Counted from the stretch's first letter, positions 32,306-41,295 are shown. The stretch is 64,000 nt of DNA from JABSSA01 sp039975755 (GCA_039975755.1 JBDWGM010000106.1:1-64000), one strand, 5' to 3'. The notes: generated from the letters alone by a model not told the origin. Numbers and translations: made by a program.

Positions 32306-33133
32306 ATGTCCAACGCACAACTTGAAGCCGCAATCGAATCCGCATGGGACGCACGCGACACGATTTCACCCAGCACAACCGGTGAAACACGTGACGCGAT
32401 CGAAGACACTTTAAATGCTTTGGACAGCGGCAAACTGCGCGTTGCGGAACGCCAGGAAAATGGGGATTGGCACGTCAATCAATGGGCCAAGAAAGCCGTT
32501 CTGCTTGGGTTTCGGATCAAAGACATGGAACAACAAGACGGCGGACCGCAAGGCGCTGGCTGGTGGGACAAGGTCGATAGCAAATTCAAAGGCTGGGGCG
32601 ATAATCAATGGAAAGCTGCAGGCTTTCGTGCGGTTCCCAACTGCGTTGTGCGCAAATCTGCGTTTGTCGCACCGGGTGTTGTATTGATGCCGTCTTTTGT
32701 GAACCTTGGGGCCTATGTGGATAGCGGCACCATGGTTGATACATGGGCGACTGTTGGTTCTTGTGCGCAGATCGGAAAGAACGTGCACCTGTCCGGCGGT
32801 GTTGGCATCGGCGGTGTGCTTGAACCCATGCAGGCGGGTCCAACGATTATCGAAGACAACTGCTTTATCGGTGCGCGTTCCGAAGTCGTTGAAGGCTGCA
32901 TCGTGCGTGAAGGTTCGGTTTTGGGCATGGGCGTGTTTATTGGTCAGTCCACAAAAATTCTGGATCGCGACAGCGGCGAAGTCATGTACGGCGAAGTGCC
33001 ATCTGGCTCTGTTGTCGTTGCAGGCTCAATGCCATCAAAAAACGGTGTCCACCTGTATTGTGCTGTCATCGTGAAACGGGTCGACGAAAAGACGCGTTCT
33101 AAGACATCCATCAATGAACTTTTGCGGGACTGA
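32306..33133 (+). CDS. dapD: 2,3,4,5-tetrahydropyridine-2,6-dicarboxylate N-succinyltransferase
   Basis: Succinylates tetrahydrodipicolinate in the succinylase branch of lysine and meso-diaminopimelate synthesis. 275 residues, an N-terminal helical part and a left-handed beta-helix of hexapeptide repeats (VLMPSFVNLGAYVDSGTMVDTWATVGSCAQIGKNVHLSGGVGIGG) as in DapD trimers. GAGGGGG stands before the ATG. A 33-aa coupled frame and an unknown gene follow, then dapE, so it may lead a dap operon. Confidence 0.95.
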   Translation: MSNAQLEAAIESAWDARDTISPSTTGETRDAIEDTLNALDSGKLRVAERQENGDWHVNQWAKKAVLLGFRIKDMEQQDGGPQGAGWWDKVDSKFKGWGDNQWKAAGFRAVPNCVVRKSAFVAPGVVLMPSFVNLGAYVDSGTMVDTWATVGSCAQIGKNVHLSGGVGIGGVLEPMQAGPTIIEDNCFIGARSEVVEGCIVREGSVLGMGVFIGQSTKILDRDSGEVMYGEVPSGSVVVAGSMPSKNGVHLYCAVIVKRVDEKTRSKTSINELLRD

Positions 33134-33136
33134 TGG

Positions 33137-33238
33137 ATGAAACATTTGGATGACAAGAGACTGGGCCAAACCCAACGTTTGATGCTGATGACAGCATCAG
33201 GCGGCAATGTCATCCTTGTTCGGCGGTGCGCATCATGA
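33137..33238 (+). CDS. Possible 33-aa peptide between dapD and the next gene
   Basis: An ATG four bases after the dapD stop opens a frame of 33 residues (MKHLDDKRLGQTQRLMLMTA...). Its TGA overlaps the start of the following 121-aa gene as ATGA (33235-33238). Basic, no known domain. Likely a coupling peptide or chance. Confidence 0.25.
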   Translation: MKHLDDKRLGQTQRLMLMTASGGNVILVRRCAS

Positions 33239-33600
33239 GCCGATCTGCATCCTCTCATGATGTGTACACATTGCTTGTGCAAATCGGGCGTAAGTCTGGT
33301 GATGGACTTCCAGAGGGTGCGACCGGTGCCGCGTTGGTGTGTTACGCAAGTGGTGTCGACGAAGCCGAAGCCGTGCGCGAAACCGTGGCGACCCTAAAGC
33401 AGGCGGAGACTGCCCCTTTGGATGTGACGGGTTATGGCACATTGTCTGAACGCGAAGAACAAGGTCACGAGATTGACGATGAAGAGCGTGCGTTGATGCA
33501 GCGCGCGCTTGAAGAAAATGCGGTAATCGTCGCGCAAATGACGCCGTTCTTTGACGACAAATCACAACAGGCGTTTTTGAACGATACGACGCTGCAGTAA
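33235..33600 (+). CDS. Uncharacterised protein, 121 aa, in the dap region
   Basis: Not recognised. The 121 residues are acidic, rich in Glu, with no signal peptide or membrane segment: DVYTLLVQIGRKSGDGLPEGATGAALVCYASGVDEAEAVRETVATLKQAETAPLDVTGYGTLSEREEQG gives an alpha-beta pattern repeated once, like a small dimeric domain. The ATG at 33235 overlaps the stop of a 33-aa frame after dapD; a GTG at 33226 is possible. Position between dapD and dapE hints at a link to lysine/peptidoglycan synthesis, but this is inference only. Confidence 0.7.
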   Translation: MSRSASSHDVYTLLVQIGRKSGDGLPEGATGAALVCYASGVDEAEAVRETVATLKQAETAPLDVTGYGTLSEREEQGHEIDDEERALMQRALEENAVIVAQMTPFFDDKSQQAFLNDTTLQ

Positions 33601-33820
33601 TGCGGTTAGCTTGGCTCTAAAAAAGCACTGGAAAATGAGAACCTGTGTTCAGGTGGGCCAGATGGGTCGATCACGCTTTGATCCCGCACCAGGTTTAGAT
33701 TATTGTCGTCAAACCCAGCCCAAACTAGCGTATTTGTAATTGGGCAAGGACAGAAATGAACTTCACATCGCGCAAAATTGGTCACATTGATGGCGGCGCA
33801 ACTGACCGGAGAGGTAAGCA

Positions 33821-34966
33821 ATGCCCTTGTGTGATCCCGTTGAATTAACCGCAAGCCTTGTGCGCTGCGCTTCGGTAACCCCGGCAGATGACGGGGCATT
33901 GGATATTCTTTTTAAGACGTTGTCCGACGCTGGTTTTGAATGTGTGTGGGCGGATCGGGGCGGCATTCGCAACTTGTTCGCGCGTTGGGGCGACAAGGGG
34001 CATGCGCGCAGCTTTGGGTTCAACGGTCATACGGATGTTGTTCCCATCGGCGATGCGGCGGCTTGGACGCAAGATCCGTTTGGGGCGAATATCGTGGACG
34101 GTATTCTTTATGGGCGCGGTTCTACGGACATGAAAAGCGGGGTTGCGGCGTTCGTGGCGGCAGCAGTGGACATGGTGAACAACGCCCCACCGGACGGCGC
34201 AATTCTTATTGCGATTACCGGTGACGAAGAAGCAGATGCCATCGACGGCACAACCGCATTGTTGGACCATATGTCTTCTGCGGGCGAACAAATGAGCGTC
34301 TGCATCGTCGGCGAACCGACTTGCCCAGAAACCATGGGCGACATGATAAAGATAGGGCGACGTGGGTCGATGACTGCGTTCTTCACTGTGATCGGTAAAC
34401 AGGGGCATTCTGCATATCCGCACCGCGCTCGGAACCCTTTGCCGCCGATGATGCGTTTGATGGATCGCTTGGCCAGTCATGAGTTGGATACAGGAACCGA
34501 TCATTTTGACGCGTCCACTTTGGCTGTCGTGACCGTGGATACAGGTAATCCGGCGACCAATGTCATTCCTGCGGAAACCAAATCTACGGTCAATATCCGC
34601 TTTAATGACACACACACGGGGCAAAAGCTGACAGAATGGATGCAGGAAGAAGCCGCAGCCGTTGCCAAGGAATTTGATGTTCAAGTCGACATGCGGGTCA
34701 AAATTTCAGGCGAGAGTTTTCTGACACCCCCAGGGGCCTTATCCGACTTGGTGTCAAAAGCGGTGACCGCAGAGACGGGTCAGATCCCCGAACTCAGCAC
34801 GACGGGCGGCACATCAGATGCGCGCTTTGTAAAACATCACTGTCCGGTCGTGGAATTTGGTTTGGTTGGTCAATCGATGCATCAGGTCGATGAACATGTC
34901 CGCGTGGAACATATTGAACAGCTGAAATCCATCTATGGACGGATTCTGAGTGATTATTTTTCATGA
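33821..34966 (+). CDS. dapE: Succinyl-diaminopimelate desuccinylase
   Basis: Removes succinate from N-succinyl-diaminopimelate, a di-zinc M20-family enzyme. 381 residues with metal ligands His70 and Asp72 in FNGHTDVVP, Asp103 in RGSTDMK, the glutamate pair in GDEEAD, and GEPTCPE and the C-terminal His in QSMHQVDEHV. GGAGAGGT stands before the ATG. The 220 bases between it and the previous gene hold no recognisable feature. Its stop overlaps the next ATG (34963-34966). Confidence 0.95.
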   Translation: MPLCDPVELTASLVRCASVTPADDGALDILFKTLSDAGFECVWADRGGIRNLFARWGDKGHARSFGFNGHTDVVPIGDAAAWTQDPFGANIVDGILYGRGSTDMKSGVAAFVAAAVDMVNNAPPDGAILIAITGDEEADAIDGTTALLDHMSSAGEQMSVCIVGEPTCPETMGDMIKIGRRGSMTAFFTVIGKQGHSAYPHRARNPLPPMMRLMDRLASHELDTGTDHFDASTLAVVTVDTGNPATNVIPAETKSTVNIRFNDTHTGQKLTEWMQEEAAAVAKEFDVQVDMRVKISGESFLTPPGALSDLVSKAVTAETGQIPELSTTGGTSDARFVKHHCPVVEFGLVGQSMHQVDEHVRVEHIEQLKSIYGRILSDYFS

Positions 34967-35385
34967 CAGCCCATGTGTCTCAGACCGACGACTTAGCCAC
35001 TTGTCTGATGTTGCGCCGCCGTGTCTTTATCGAGGAGCAAGGCGTTAGCGAAGAAGATGAATTGGACGATTTGGATGCAGTGTGTATGCACCTATTGGTC
35101 TGCGTCGACGGCAATCCAGTTGGGACCGCACGCATCGTGTCAAAGGGCAAAGATGTGAAAATCGGACGCGTGTGTGTTTTGAAAAACCATCGTGGGGCGG
35201 GGCTGGGCGCAATGCTAATCCGTGAAGCGCTGCAAATTTCAAAATCCGATCCCACGAAATCGCGTGCAGTTCTTGGGGCGCAAACACATGCCATCGAATT
35301 CTACGAAGGATTGGGGTTTGCGGCCTTTGGTCCGGAATATGACGATGCGGGTATTCCGCATCGGGATATGGAATGTGTCTGGTGA
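34963..35385 (+). CDS. GNAT family N-acetyltransferase (ElaA/YjcF-like)
   Basis: 140 residues with LRRRVFIEEQGVSEEDELDDLDAVCMHLLV, the start typical of the ElaA/YjcF-like branch, and the acetyl-CoA motif VLKNHRGAGLGAMLIREAL, then AQTHAIEFYEGLGF. Substrate unknown. ATGA overlap with dapE and coupling to the DUF2064 gene by GTGA suggest one transcript. Confidence 0.85.
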   Translation: MTAHVSQTDDLATCLMLRRRVFIEEQGVSEEDELDDLDAVCMHLLVCVDGNPVGTARIVSKGKDVKIGRVCVLKNHRGAGLGAMLIREALQISKSDPTKSRAVLGAQTHAIEFYEGLGFAAFGPEYDDAGIPHRDMECVW

Positions 35386-35951
35386 AGCCAACTCTGATTG
35401 TCATGGTAAAAGAGCCTCGTCCGGGGCGCGTAAAAACCCGACTTGGGCGCGATATTGGTTTGGTGCCTGCGGCGTGGTGGTTTCGTCATCAGACACGCAC
35501 ATTGTTGCGTCGGTTGAAGTCACCAAGATGGTCGCTTGTTTTGGCGGTTTCCCCCGATGTCGAAGGTCAAATGAGCCGCGTGTGGCCCGCTGATCTGACG
35601 CGGTGGCCGCAGGGACAGGGCGATTTGGGCGAACGCATGGGGCGTTTGATGCGTCGTGCGGGGGGGCGGGTCTGTGTCATTGGCGCTGATATACCTGGTA
35701 TCCAACAACGCCATATTGCCGAGGCATTCAAAACGCTGGACGCGCATGATGCTGTGTTTGGGCCATCGTTTGATGGTGGGTATTGGTTGGTTGGCCTAAA
35801 ACGTGCGCGTCCATTGCCTGCCGGCATGTTCGCAGATGTCCGGTGGTCAACGTCGAATGCCTTGGCCGACAGCGTTGCCAGCCTGCCGGGTAAGCGGATT
35901 GCATTTGTAGAACAGTTAAATGATGTCGATGAAGTGCAAGATTTGCCATGA
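35382..35951 (+). CDS. DUF2064/TIGR04282-type glycosyltransferase-like protein
   Basis: Family of small nucleotide-sugar-like transferases, once linked to arsenosugar synthesis by context; the role here is unproven. The start is either GTG at 35382 (overlapping the previous stop as GTGA) or ATG at 35373. Marks are MVKEPRPGRVKTRLG near the N-terminus, VCVIGADIPGIQ (DxD-like) and AVFGPSFDGGYWLVGL. 189 residues from the GTG. Precedes rnr by 31 bases. Confidence 0.8.
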   Translation: MKPTLIVMVKEPRPGRVKTRLGRDIGLVPAAWWFRHQTRTLLRRLKSPRWSLVLAVSPDVEGQMSRVWPADLTRWPQGQGDLGERMGRLMRRAGGRVCVIGADIPGIQQRHIAEAFKTLDAHDAVFGPSFDGGYWLVGLKRARPLPAGMFADVRWSTSNALADSVASLPGKRIAFVEQLNDVDEVQDLP

Positions 35952-35982
35952 CGCCCCTGAATGCGCGTGATAGCTGAGGCAT

Positions 35983-38241
35983 ATGGCGCAACTTCCGACG
36001 AAAAAAGATGTCCTTGATTGGATCACCGAAAACCCCACGCTGACTGCGAAACGCGACATTGCAAAAGCGTTTGGCATCAAAGGTGCTGCGCGGATAGATC
36101 TGAAACGCCTCCTTCGCGAACTTGCAGATGAAGGCCATCTGGAAAAGCGCAAGAAAACTTACCGCGACCCAGACCGCTTGCCGCCCGTGAGCGTGTTGCA
36201 AATCCAAGCGCCGGATGACGACGGTGACCTGTTTGCAAAGCCAATGGAATGGCAAGGCGAAGGGAAAGAACCTCGTATTTTGGTTTTACCACGTGCCTCT
36301 GATCCGGCTTTGGGGCAGGGGGATCGGATACTTGGGCGACTGACTCAGGTAAGCGACCAAGATTACCAATACGAAGCCCGTTTGATCCGGCGGATTGGCA
36401 CCAACCCGCAGCGCATTCTTGGTGTATTTCGTGTGGGTTCCGAAGGCGGGCGACTTGTTCCGATCGACAAAGGGCAAGACAAAGAATGGCATGTTCCCGC
36501 AGGCGCAACACATGGCGCGATGGATGGTGAATTGGTCGAAGCCGAACATGCGGGGCCACGTGCACGCATGGGTCTGCCCAAAGCGCGCATCGTCAATCGG
36601 TTGGGCGATCCAAGCGCGCCCAAGGCTGTTTCCCTAATAGCGATCCACCAGCATGCCATTCCGGATGCGTTTCCGGACGACGTTGTTGAACAAGCGGATC
36701 GTGCCAAACCTATGGGCATGAAAGGCCGCACTGATCTGCGGGATATGCCTTTAATTACAATCGATCCATGGGATGCGCGTGACCACGATGATGCGTGTTT
36801 TGCGCAGGCGGATACGGACCCTTCCAATGAAGGCGGGCACGTCATTTGGGTCGCGATTGCAGATGTTGCCGCCTATGTCACGCCCGGTTCCGCACTGGAC
36901 AGAGAGGCACGGAAGCGGGGAAATTCGACGTATTTCCCGGACCGCGTTGTGCCAATGTTGCCAGATCGGTTGTCAGGCGACCTTTGCAGCCTGCACGAAG
37001 GCGTTCCGCGCGCCTGTATCGCCGTCGAAATGCGTATCGATGCCGAGGGCAACAAGATCGGACAAAGGTTCGTTCGCGGGCTTATGCGCTCACCTGCATC
37101 TCTGAATTACGAAGAAGTGCAGGCCGCAATAGATGGCAACCCAAACGAACGCACTGCGGCGCTTCTTGATCCGGTTTTGAAACCGCTTTACGCGGCTTAC
37201 GCGGCTTTGACCAAGGCGCGGGCGGTACGTCAACCGCTGGAATTAAATCTGCCAGAGCGTCAGATTGTTCTGGGCGAAGATGGTAAAGTCACATCGATTA
37301 ATTTCAAAGACAGATTAGATGCACATCGCCTGATCGAAGAGTTCATGGTTTTGGCCAACGTTGCGGCGGCTGAAACACTGATTGCCAAACGCGGCGACCT
37401 TTTGTTCCGAGTGCACGAAGAACCGAGCCCGGAGAAGTTGGATTCATTGCGCGAAACTGTCCAAGCCTCTGGTCTGACTTTGGCCAAAGGGCAGGTTTTG
37501 CAAACCCGCCATTTGAACCGATTGTTGGACCAAGCGGCTGGGACGGATGAAGAGGAATTGATCAACCTGTCGACTTTGCGTTCAATGACGCAAGCTTATT
37601 ATGGGCCGCAGAATTTTGGGCATTTCGGCTTGGCGTTGAAATCCTATGCGCATTTCACATCACCCATTCGGCGTTACGCGGATCTAATCGTACACCGGGC
37701 TTTGATCAAGGCACATGGTTGGGGCAATGATGGATTGTCACCTGAAGATGTGGACCGTCTTGAACAGACAGCCACACAAATTTCAGACACTGAACGCCGC
37801 TCGATGGTTGCGGAACGCGATACGACGGACCGGTATCTTGCCGCGTTCCTCAGCGAGCGTGTGGGGGATGAATTTGAAGGTCGGATTAGCGGGATCGCCA
37901 AGTTCGGCATTTTCGTAAAGCTTGATGGATCAGGCGCGGATGGACTGGTTCCGATGCGTGCCATTGGGAACGAGTATTTTCATTTTGATCGCGACGCCGG
38001 CACACTAATGGGCGCGGACACGGGGTTGATCATAACCCTTGGCCAACGTGCCACTGTTCGTCTGACCGAGGCCGCGCCTGTAACGGGTGGCGTCGCCCTC
38101 GATCTGTTAGCATTGGACGGGCAAAGCTTACCCCGAAGCCGTGGCGGTGGAGCCGGGCGGCGCAGCCCAAAGCGCAAAGTCTCTAAATCCAACCGCAAAG
38201 CGGCCAAAGTCAAACGCAAGGTTAACCGTCAGCGCCGTTAA
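35983..38241 (+). CDS. rnr: Ribonuclease R
   Basis: 3'-5' exoribonuclease that degrades structured RNA. 752 residues: N-terminal winged helix/cold-shock region (1-230), RNB catalytic domain from about 250 (PLITIDPWDARDHDDACFA with the four metal Asp positions, and YFPDRVVPMLPDRLSGDLCSL), then an S1 domain near 640-720 (VGDEFEGRISGIAKFGIFVKLDGSGADGLVP) and a basic Lys/Arg-rich tail of about 40 residues. The tail fits RNase R rather than RNase II. Its last 20 bases overlap the GST gene on the other strand. Confidence 0.96.
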   Translation: MAQLPTKKDVLDWITENPTLTAKRDIAKAFGIKGAARIDLKRLLRELADEGHLEKRKKTYRDPDRLPPVSVLQIQAPDDDGDLFAKPMEWQGEGKEPRILVLPRASDPALGQGDRILGRLTQVSDQDYQYEARLIRRIGTNPQRILGVFRVGSEGGRLVPIDKGQDKEWHVPAGATHGAMDGELVEAEHAGPRARMGLPKARIVNRLGDPSAPKAVSLIAIHQHAIPDAFPDDVVEQADRAKPMGMKGRTDLRDMPLITIDPWDARDHDDACFAQADTDPSNEGGHVIWVAIADVAAYVTPGSALDREARKRGNSTYFPDRVVPMLPDRLSGDLCSLHEGVPRACIAVEMRIDAEGNKIGQRFVRGLMRSPASLNYEEVQAAIDGNPNERTAALLDPVLKPLYAAYAALTKARAVRQPLELNLPERQIVLGEDGKVTSINFKDRLDAHRLIEEFMVLANVAAAETLIAKRGDLLFRVHEEPSPEKLDSLRETVQASGLTLAKGQVLQTRHLNRLLDQAAGTDEEELINLSTLRSMTQAYYGPQNFGHFGLALKSYAHFTSPIRRYADLIVHRALIKAHGWGNDGLSPEDVDRLEQTATQISDTERRSMVAERDTTDRYLAAFLSERVGDEFEGRISGIAKFGIFVKLDGSGADGLVPMRAIGNEYFHFDRDAGTLMGADTGLIITLGQRATVRLTEAAPVTGGVALDLLALDGQSLPRSRGGGAGRRSPKRKVSKSNRKAAKVKRKVNRQRR

Positions 38242-38938
38242 CCCCATTCGAAAAGTAGGATGAGACGCGGTCAATATAGGCGCAAATTTCTGTGTCGGTT
38301 TCAATGCGTTTGGACAGTGTCGTTGCAACTGGCGTCGCTTTGGCCGCTGCAAGCATTGGGCCAAGGCTGGCATCTGTGCTGCACGGGGTATCGCCGAACA
38401 GAAATTGTCGCCCCTTTAGCCTAGACAGGATCGCCTGCAAATCCTGTTCGATCCGTGCCATGCGTTCTTGTTCCGTTGATCGTTCATGGCCCAAAAAACT
38501 CAACCCCTGTACGACATTGCGCCTTAGCTTTCGGGTGACGAAGCCGCGTATGAACGCAGGTATGCTATCAAAATACGTGCGCACGACCACGGGCCAGACA
38601 GTGTCGTTTGCCCAACGATCCAGAACAACTTGATAATATAAATGTTCTTCCGCCATGCGTTGATACGCGCGGGCATCTGCATGTTCGACCAGCGTCAGAT
38701 GTGCATCCAAGTCGGCGCCATGTTCTGCTAAATAGACGCGGATCGCGTCACTGTCGCCGATGGTTTGCTTGCCAACCTTCAGCGCCGGTAGCTTACCGCG
38801 TGGAAAAGATCGAGGATCATTGGTTTCCAAAGCCTCCCACTCCAGTCCAGACGCGTTCAGAAGATACATTGCCTTAACACAAAATGGACTGAGGCTGGGT
38901 TGTCCCCAACCTTTGGGATAGGTCACAAGCGTAATTAT
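38222..38938 (-). CDS. Glutathione S-transferase family protein, probable non-ATG start
   Basis: 238 residues: an N-terminal thioredoxin-like domain (ITLVTYPKGWGQPSLSPFCVKAMYLLNASGLEWEAL, with KLPALKVGKQTIGDSDAIRVYL for glutathione contact) and a helical C-terminal domain. No in-frame ATG suits the start. The ribosome-binding site AAGGAG (38946-38951) is spaced 7 bases from ATA at 38938, where relatives have M before ITL. Alternatives are GTG at 38926 or TTG at 38989 without a good site. It overlaps rnr tail to tail by 20 bases. Confidence 0.82.
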   Translation of the reverse strand: MITLVTYPKGWGQPSLSPFCVKAMYLLNASGLEWEALETNDPRSFPRGKLPALKVGKQTIGDSDAIRVYLAEHGADLDAHLTLVEHADARAYQRMAEEHLYYQVVLDRWANDTVWPVVVRTYFDSIPAFIRGFVTRKLRRNVVQGLSFLGHERSTEQERMARIEQDLQAILSRLKGRQFLFGDTPCSTDASLGPMLAAAKATPVATTLSKRIETDTEICAYIDRVSSYFSNGVNGADG

Positions 38939-38983
38939 TGAAGTGCTCCTTGCATTCGTTGATTGATGGCTACTGCGACTTCC

Positions 38984-38999
38984 TGACAATTTATGACAA
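38984..38999. promoter_or_regulatory. Direct repeat TGACAA in the GST/WYL-regulator divergent region
   Basis: Two TGACAA copies (38984-38989 and 38994-38999) with a 10-base period stand between the divergent GST and WYL-regulator genes. They fit a binding site on one face of the helix for the adjacent regulator, which would control both genes. Confidence 0.35.
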
Positions 39000-39020
39000 C
39001 AGCTGTGCTATGCTTTCTTT

Positions 39021-39740
39021 ATGACCAGAACACATAGACTTTTCCAATTGATGCAGACCTTGCGACGATTGCCGCCGCCGGTGACGGCCCAGCAATTGGC
39101 ACATGACATGGAAGTTTCGCTGCGTACGATTTACCGGGACATCGATGCGTTGCGCAGCTTGGGTGCGGTGATTGATGGCGAAGCTGGGTTTGGCTTTACC
39201 CTGATAGAAGACGCATCGCTCCCGCCTTTGGGGTTCGAAGACCTAGAGCTTGAGGCGTTGGTTCTGGGCCTGCGCGATGTTGCCATCATTGGGGATCCTG
39301 CTTTGGCCAAGGCGGCAGAATCAGCTTTGGCCAAAATTCAGGCACGGGTTCCGCCCCGACAGGCACATCGGCTTGAGCACGCAATCTTGGATGCGCAACG
39401 ATTTTGGCGACCCGAACCCCCAGCAATTGATGTTGGTGTTTTGCGGCAAGCCACGTGGGATGAGCTGAGAATTCGATTTGATTACGAAGATGCAAAGGGC
39501 GCTCAAACTCATCGATTGGTAAAGCCGCTCGGGCTTGTCTATCTGGATCGGTCCAACACCTTGTTAGCATGGTGCGAATTGCGCGAGGATTTCCGGATGT
39601 TTCGATTGGATCGAATGCGCGCTTTGGTCACCACCGATCAGAGCTTTCGCCCACATCGTGTCGCGTTGTTGCGGCAGCATCTTGAACGGCTCCGCGAACA
39701 TTTGTGTGATTCCGCCGAGCCCCCCAATGAGTTGAATTGA
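39021..39740 (+). CDS. HTH- and WYL-domain transcriptional regulator (YafY type)
   Basis: 239 residues: an N-terminal DeoR-like helix-turn-helix (LFQLMQTLRRLPPPVTAQQLAHDMEVSLRTIYRDIDALRSLGAVI), then a WYL-type sensor domain (about 130-210, LRIRFDYEDAKGAQTHRLVKPLGLVYLDRSNTLLAWCELREDFRMFRLDRM). Such regulators bind DNA and respond to small molecules or nucleic acid. Divergent from the GST gene, which it probably controls. Confidence 0.88.
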   Translation: MTRTHRLFQLMQTLRRLPPPVTAQQLAHDMEVSLRTIYRDIDALRSLGAVIDGEAGFGFTLIEDASLPPLGFEDLELEALVLGLRDVAIIGDPALAKAAESALAKIQARVPPRQAHRLEHAILDAQRFWRPEPPAIDVGVLRQATWDELRIRFDYEDAKGAQTHRLVKPLGLVYLDRSNTLLAWCELREDFRMFRLDRMRALVTTDQSFRPHRVALLRQHLERLREHLCDSAEPPNELN

Positions 39741-39807
39741 TCCCTTTGTACGATTCAAATTCGACGTTAGAGTAACCTCAACAAAACGAAGAAAAGTGAG
39801 GCGAAAG

Positions 39808-41127
39808 ATGCGGTGGTCACATTCTATGTGCGCAATGATCGGGTGTGTCTTTGCAGCAGAGGGTATCGTTGCAAATCCGGTGACAAGGGACGTGCGTCCA
39901 ACAGCGCGAGCAGAAACCGATGCGGGTTTGGTCACGCGGGCATCCGTCGTCAGACCACAGTTACGGCCAAACACCAAAAGCGCGATCCAGCCAACATTGG
40001 CTGCGTCAAATGCTGGTTTTCAAAGTTGGATCAGCTCATTCCGCGCCCGCGCTTTGTCTGCTGGCATCAACAGTCGCACGTTTGATCGCGCGTTTCAGGG
40101 CGTGCAGTACGACGCCAAAGTCATCGAACGAGACCGCAATCAAAGTGAGTTCACCAAAACGATTTGGGAATACCTGGATACTGCCGCATCGGACGCTCGG
40201 GTGAGCAACGGCAAAGAGGCGCTAAGCAGACAACGTGACGTTCTAGAAGCAATTGAAGCGCGTTACGGCGTGGAAAAAGAAGTTGTTGTCGCCGTGTGGG
40301 GGTTGGAAAGCGCTTATGGAACATTCAAAGGTGACAACGACATTGTTCAAAGCCTTGCGACATTGGCATATGACGGTCGCCGTGGCCGCTTTTTTGAAAG
40401 CCAGTTGATTGCTGCGTTAAAAATCCTGCAGGCCGGTGATGTCGCGCCCAGAACCATGACAGGAAGCTGGGCAGGCGCGATGGGGCATACGCAGTTCATA
40501 CCAACGTCTTATCTGGATTATGCAGTCGATTTTACGGGCGATGGCAAACGGGACATCTGGTCAGATGATCCGTCAGACGCGTTGGCGTCAACGGCCGCTT
40601 ATCTAAATCGGTTCGGATGGGTCACAGGCCAACCGTGGGGTGTTGAAGTCAAGTTGCCGGGCAATTTCGATTATGGGTTGGCCAGCCGCAAGATCTCGAA
40701 ATCACCGGCCCAATGGGCGCAATTGGGTGTCTTAGGATTGAATGGGAAGGCTGTTCAGAATTTTGGATCAGCTTCGATCTTGCTCCCTGCCGGGGGGCAA
40801 GGTGCTGCGTTTATGATCTTTAAGAACTTTAGCGTGATTGAACGGTATAACACCGCGGATGCGTATGTGATTGGTGTGGGGCATCTGAGTGATCGGATTA
40901 AAGGTGGATCAAAGATCCAATCCGATTGGCCGCGTGATGACCGAGCTTTGACTTTTTCCGAGCGTAAGGAACTTCAACAACGACTGACCTCTGCAGGGTT
41001 CAGCACGCAGGGCGTCGATGGAAAGATTGGTCCTTTGACCATCGAGGCTGTGCGCCAATATCAACGCAGTGCTGGGCTTATTCCGGATGGTTACCCCTCG
41101 CTTCGTTTGCTAACGCAGCTTCGATAA
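39808..41127 (+). CDS. Lytic murein transglycosylase (MltB type) with peptidoglycan-binding domain
   Basis: Periplasmic enzyme cutting peptidoglycan between MurNAc and GlcNAc. 439 residues from the ATG at 39808 (GAGG upstream): hydrophobic N-terminal export region, catalytic SLT_2-type domain with WGLESAYGTF (catalytic Glu) and GAMGHTQFIPTSYLDYAVDFTGDGKRDIW, and a C-terminal peptidoglycan-binding repeat (FSTQGVDGKIGPLTIEAVRQYQRSAGL). A signal peptide is likely but the first 25 residues are only moderately hydrophobic. Confidence 0.9.
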   Translation: MRWSHSMCAMIGCVFAAEGIVANPVTRDVRPTARAETDAGLVTRASVVRPQLRPNTKSAIQPTLAASNAGFQSWISSFRARALSAGINSRTFDRAFQGVQYDAKVIERDRNQSEFTKTIWEYLDTAASDARVSNGKEALSRQRDVLEAIEARYGVEKEVVVAVWGLESAYGTFKGDNDIVQSLATLAYDGRRGRFFESQLIAALKILQAGDVAPRTMTGSWAGAMGHTQFIPTSYLDYAVDFTGDGKRDIWSDDPSDALASTAAYLNRFGWVTGQPWGVEVKLPGNFDYGLASRKISKSPAQWAQLGVLGLNGKAVQNFGSASILLPAGGQGAAFMIFKNFSVIERYNTADAYVIGVGHLSDRIKGGSKIQSDWPRDDRALTFSERKELQQRLTSAGFSTQGVDGKIGPLTIEAVRQYQRSAGLIPDGYPSLRLLTQLR

Positions 41128-41224
41128 TTTGGACACTGATCGGCCCAAGCCGACAGTGAAACCGTGTTGTCGATTGATCCGTTTGCTTTACGAGCACGCG
41201 GATCGGGTGTTGTAAGGCGTGAAT

Positions 41225-41259
41225 AAAAAATCCGCCCGTCAATTTGATTGGGGGCGGAT
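41225..41259 (-). terminator. Terminator of the minus-strand polyamine transporter operon
   Basis: Minus strand: perfect 8-bp stem ATCCGCCC/GGGCGGAT (41252-41259 with 41230-41237), 14-base loop, then TTTTT at 41229-41225. It follows the last permease gene, which ends at 41296. Confidence 0.82.
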
Positions 41260-41295
41260 CAATGTTCTCAGCAAATAATTTAAGCGAGCTTTGGT

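Noticed and set aside
33601..33820. tRNA or small RNA gene between the unknown gene and dapE
   Set aside because: No cloverleaf pattern, no T-loop sequence and no terminator were found; a minus-strand frame (33606-33899) is antisense to dapE and featureless.
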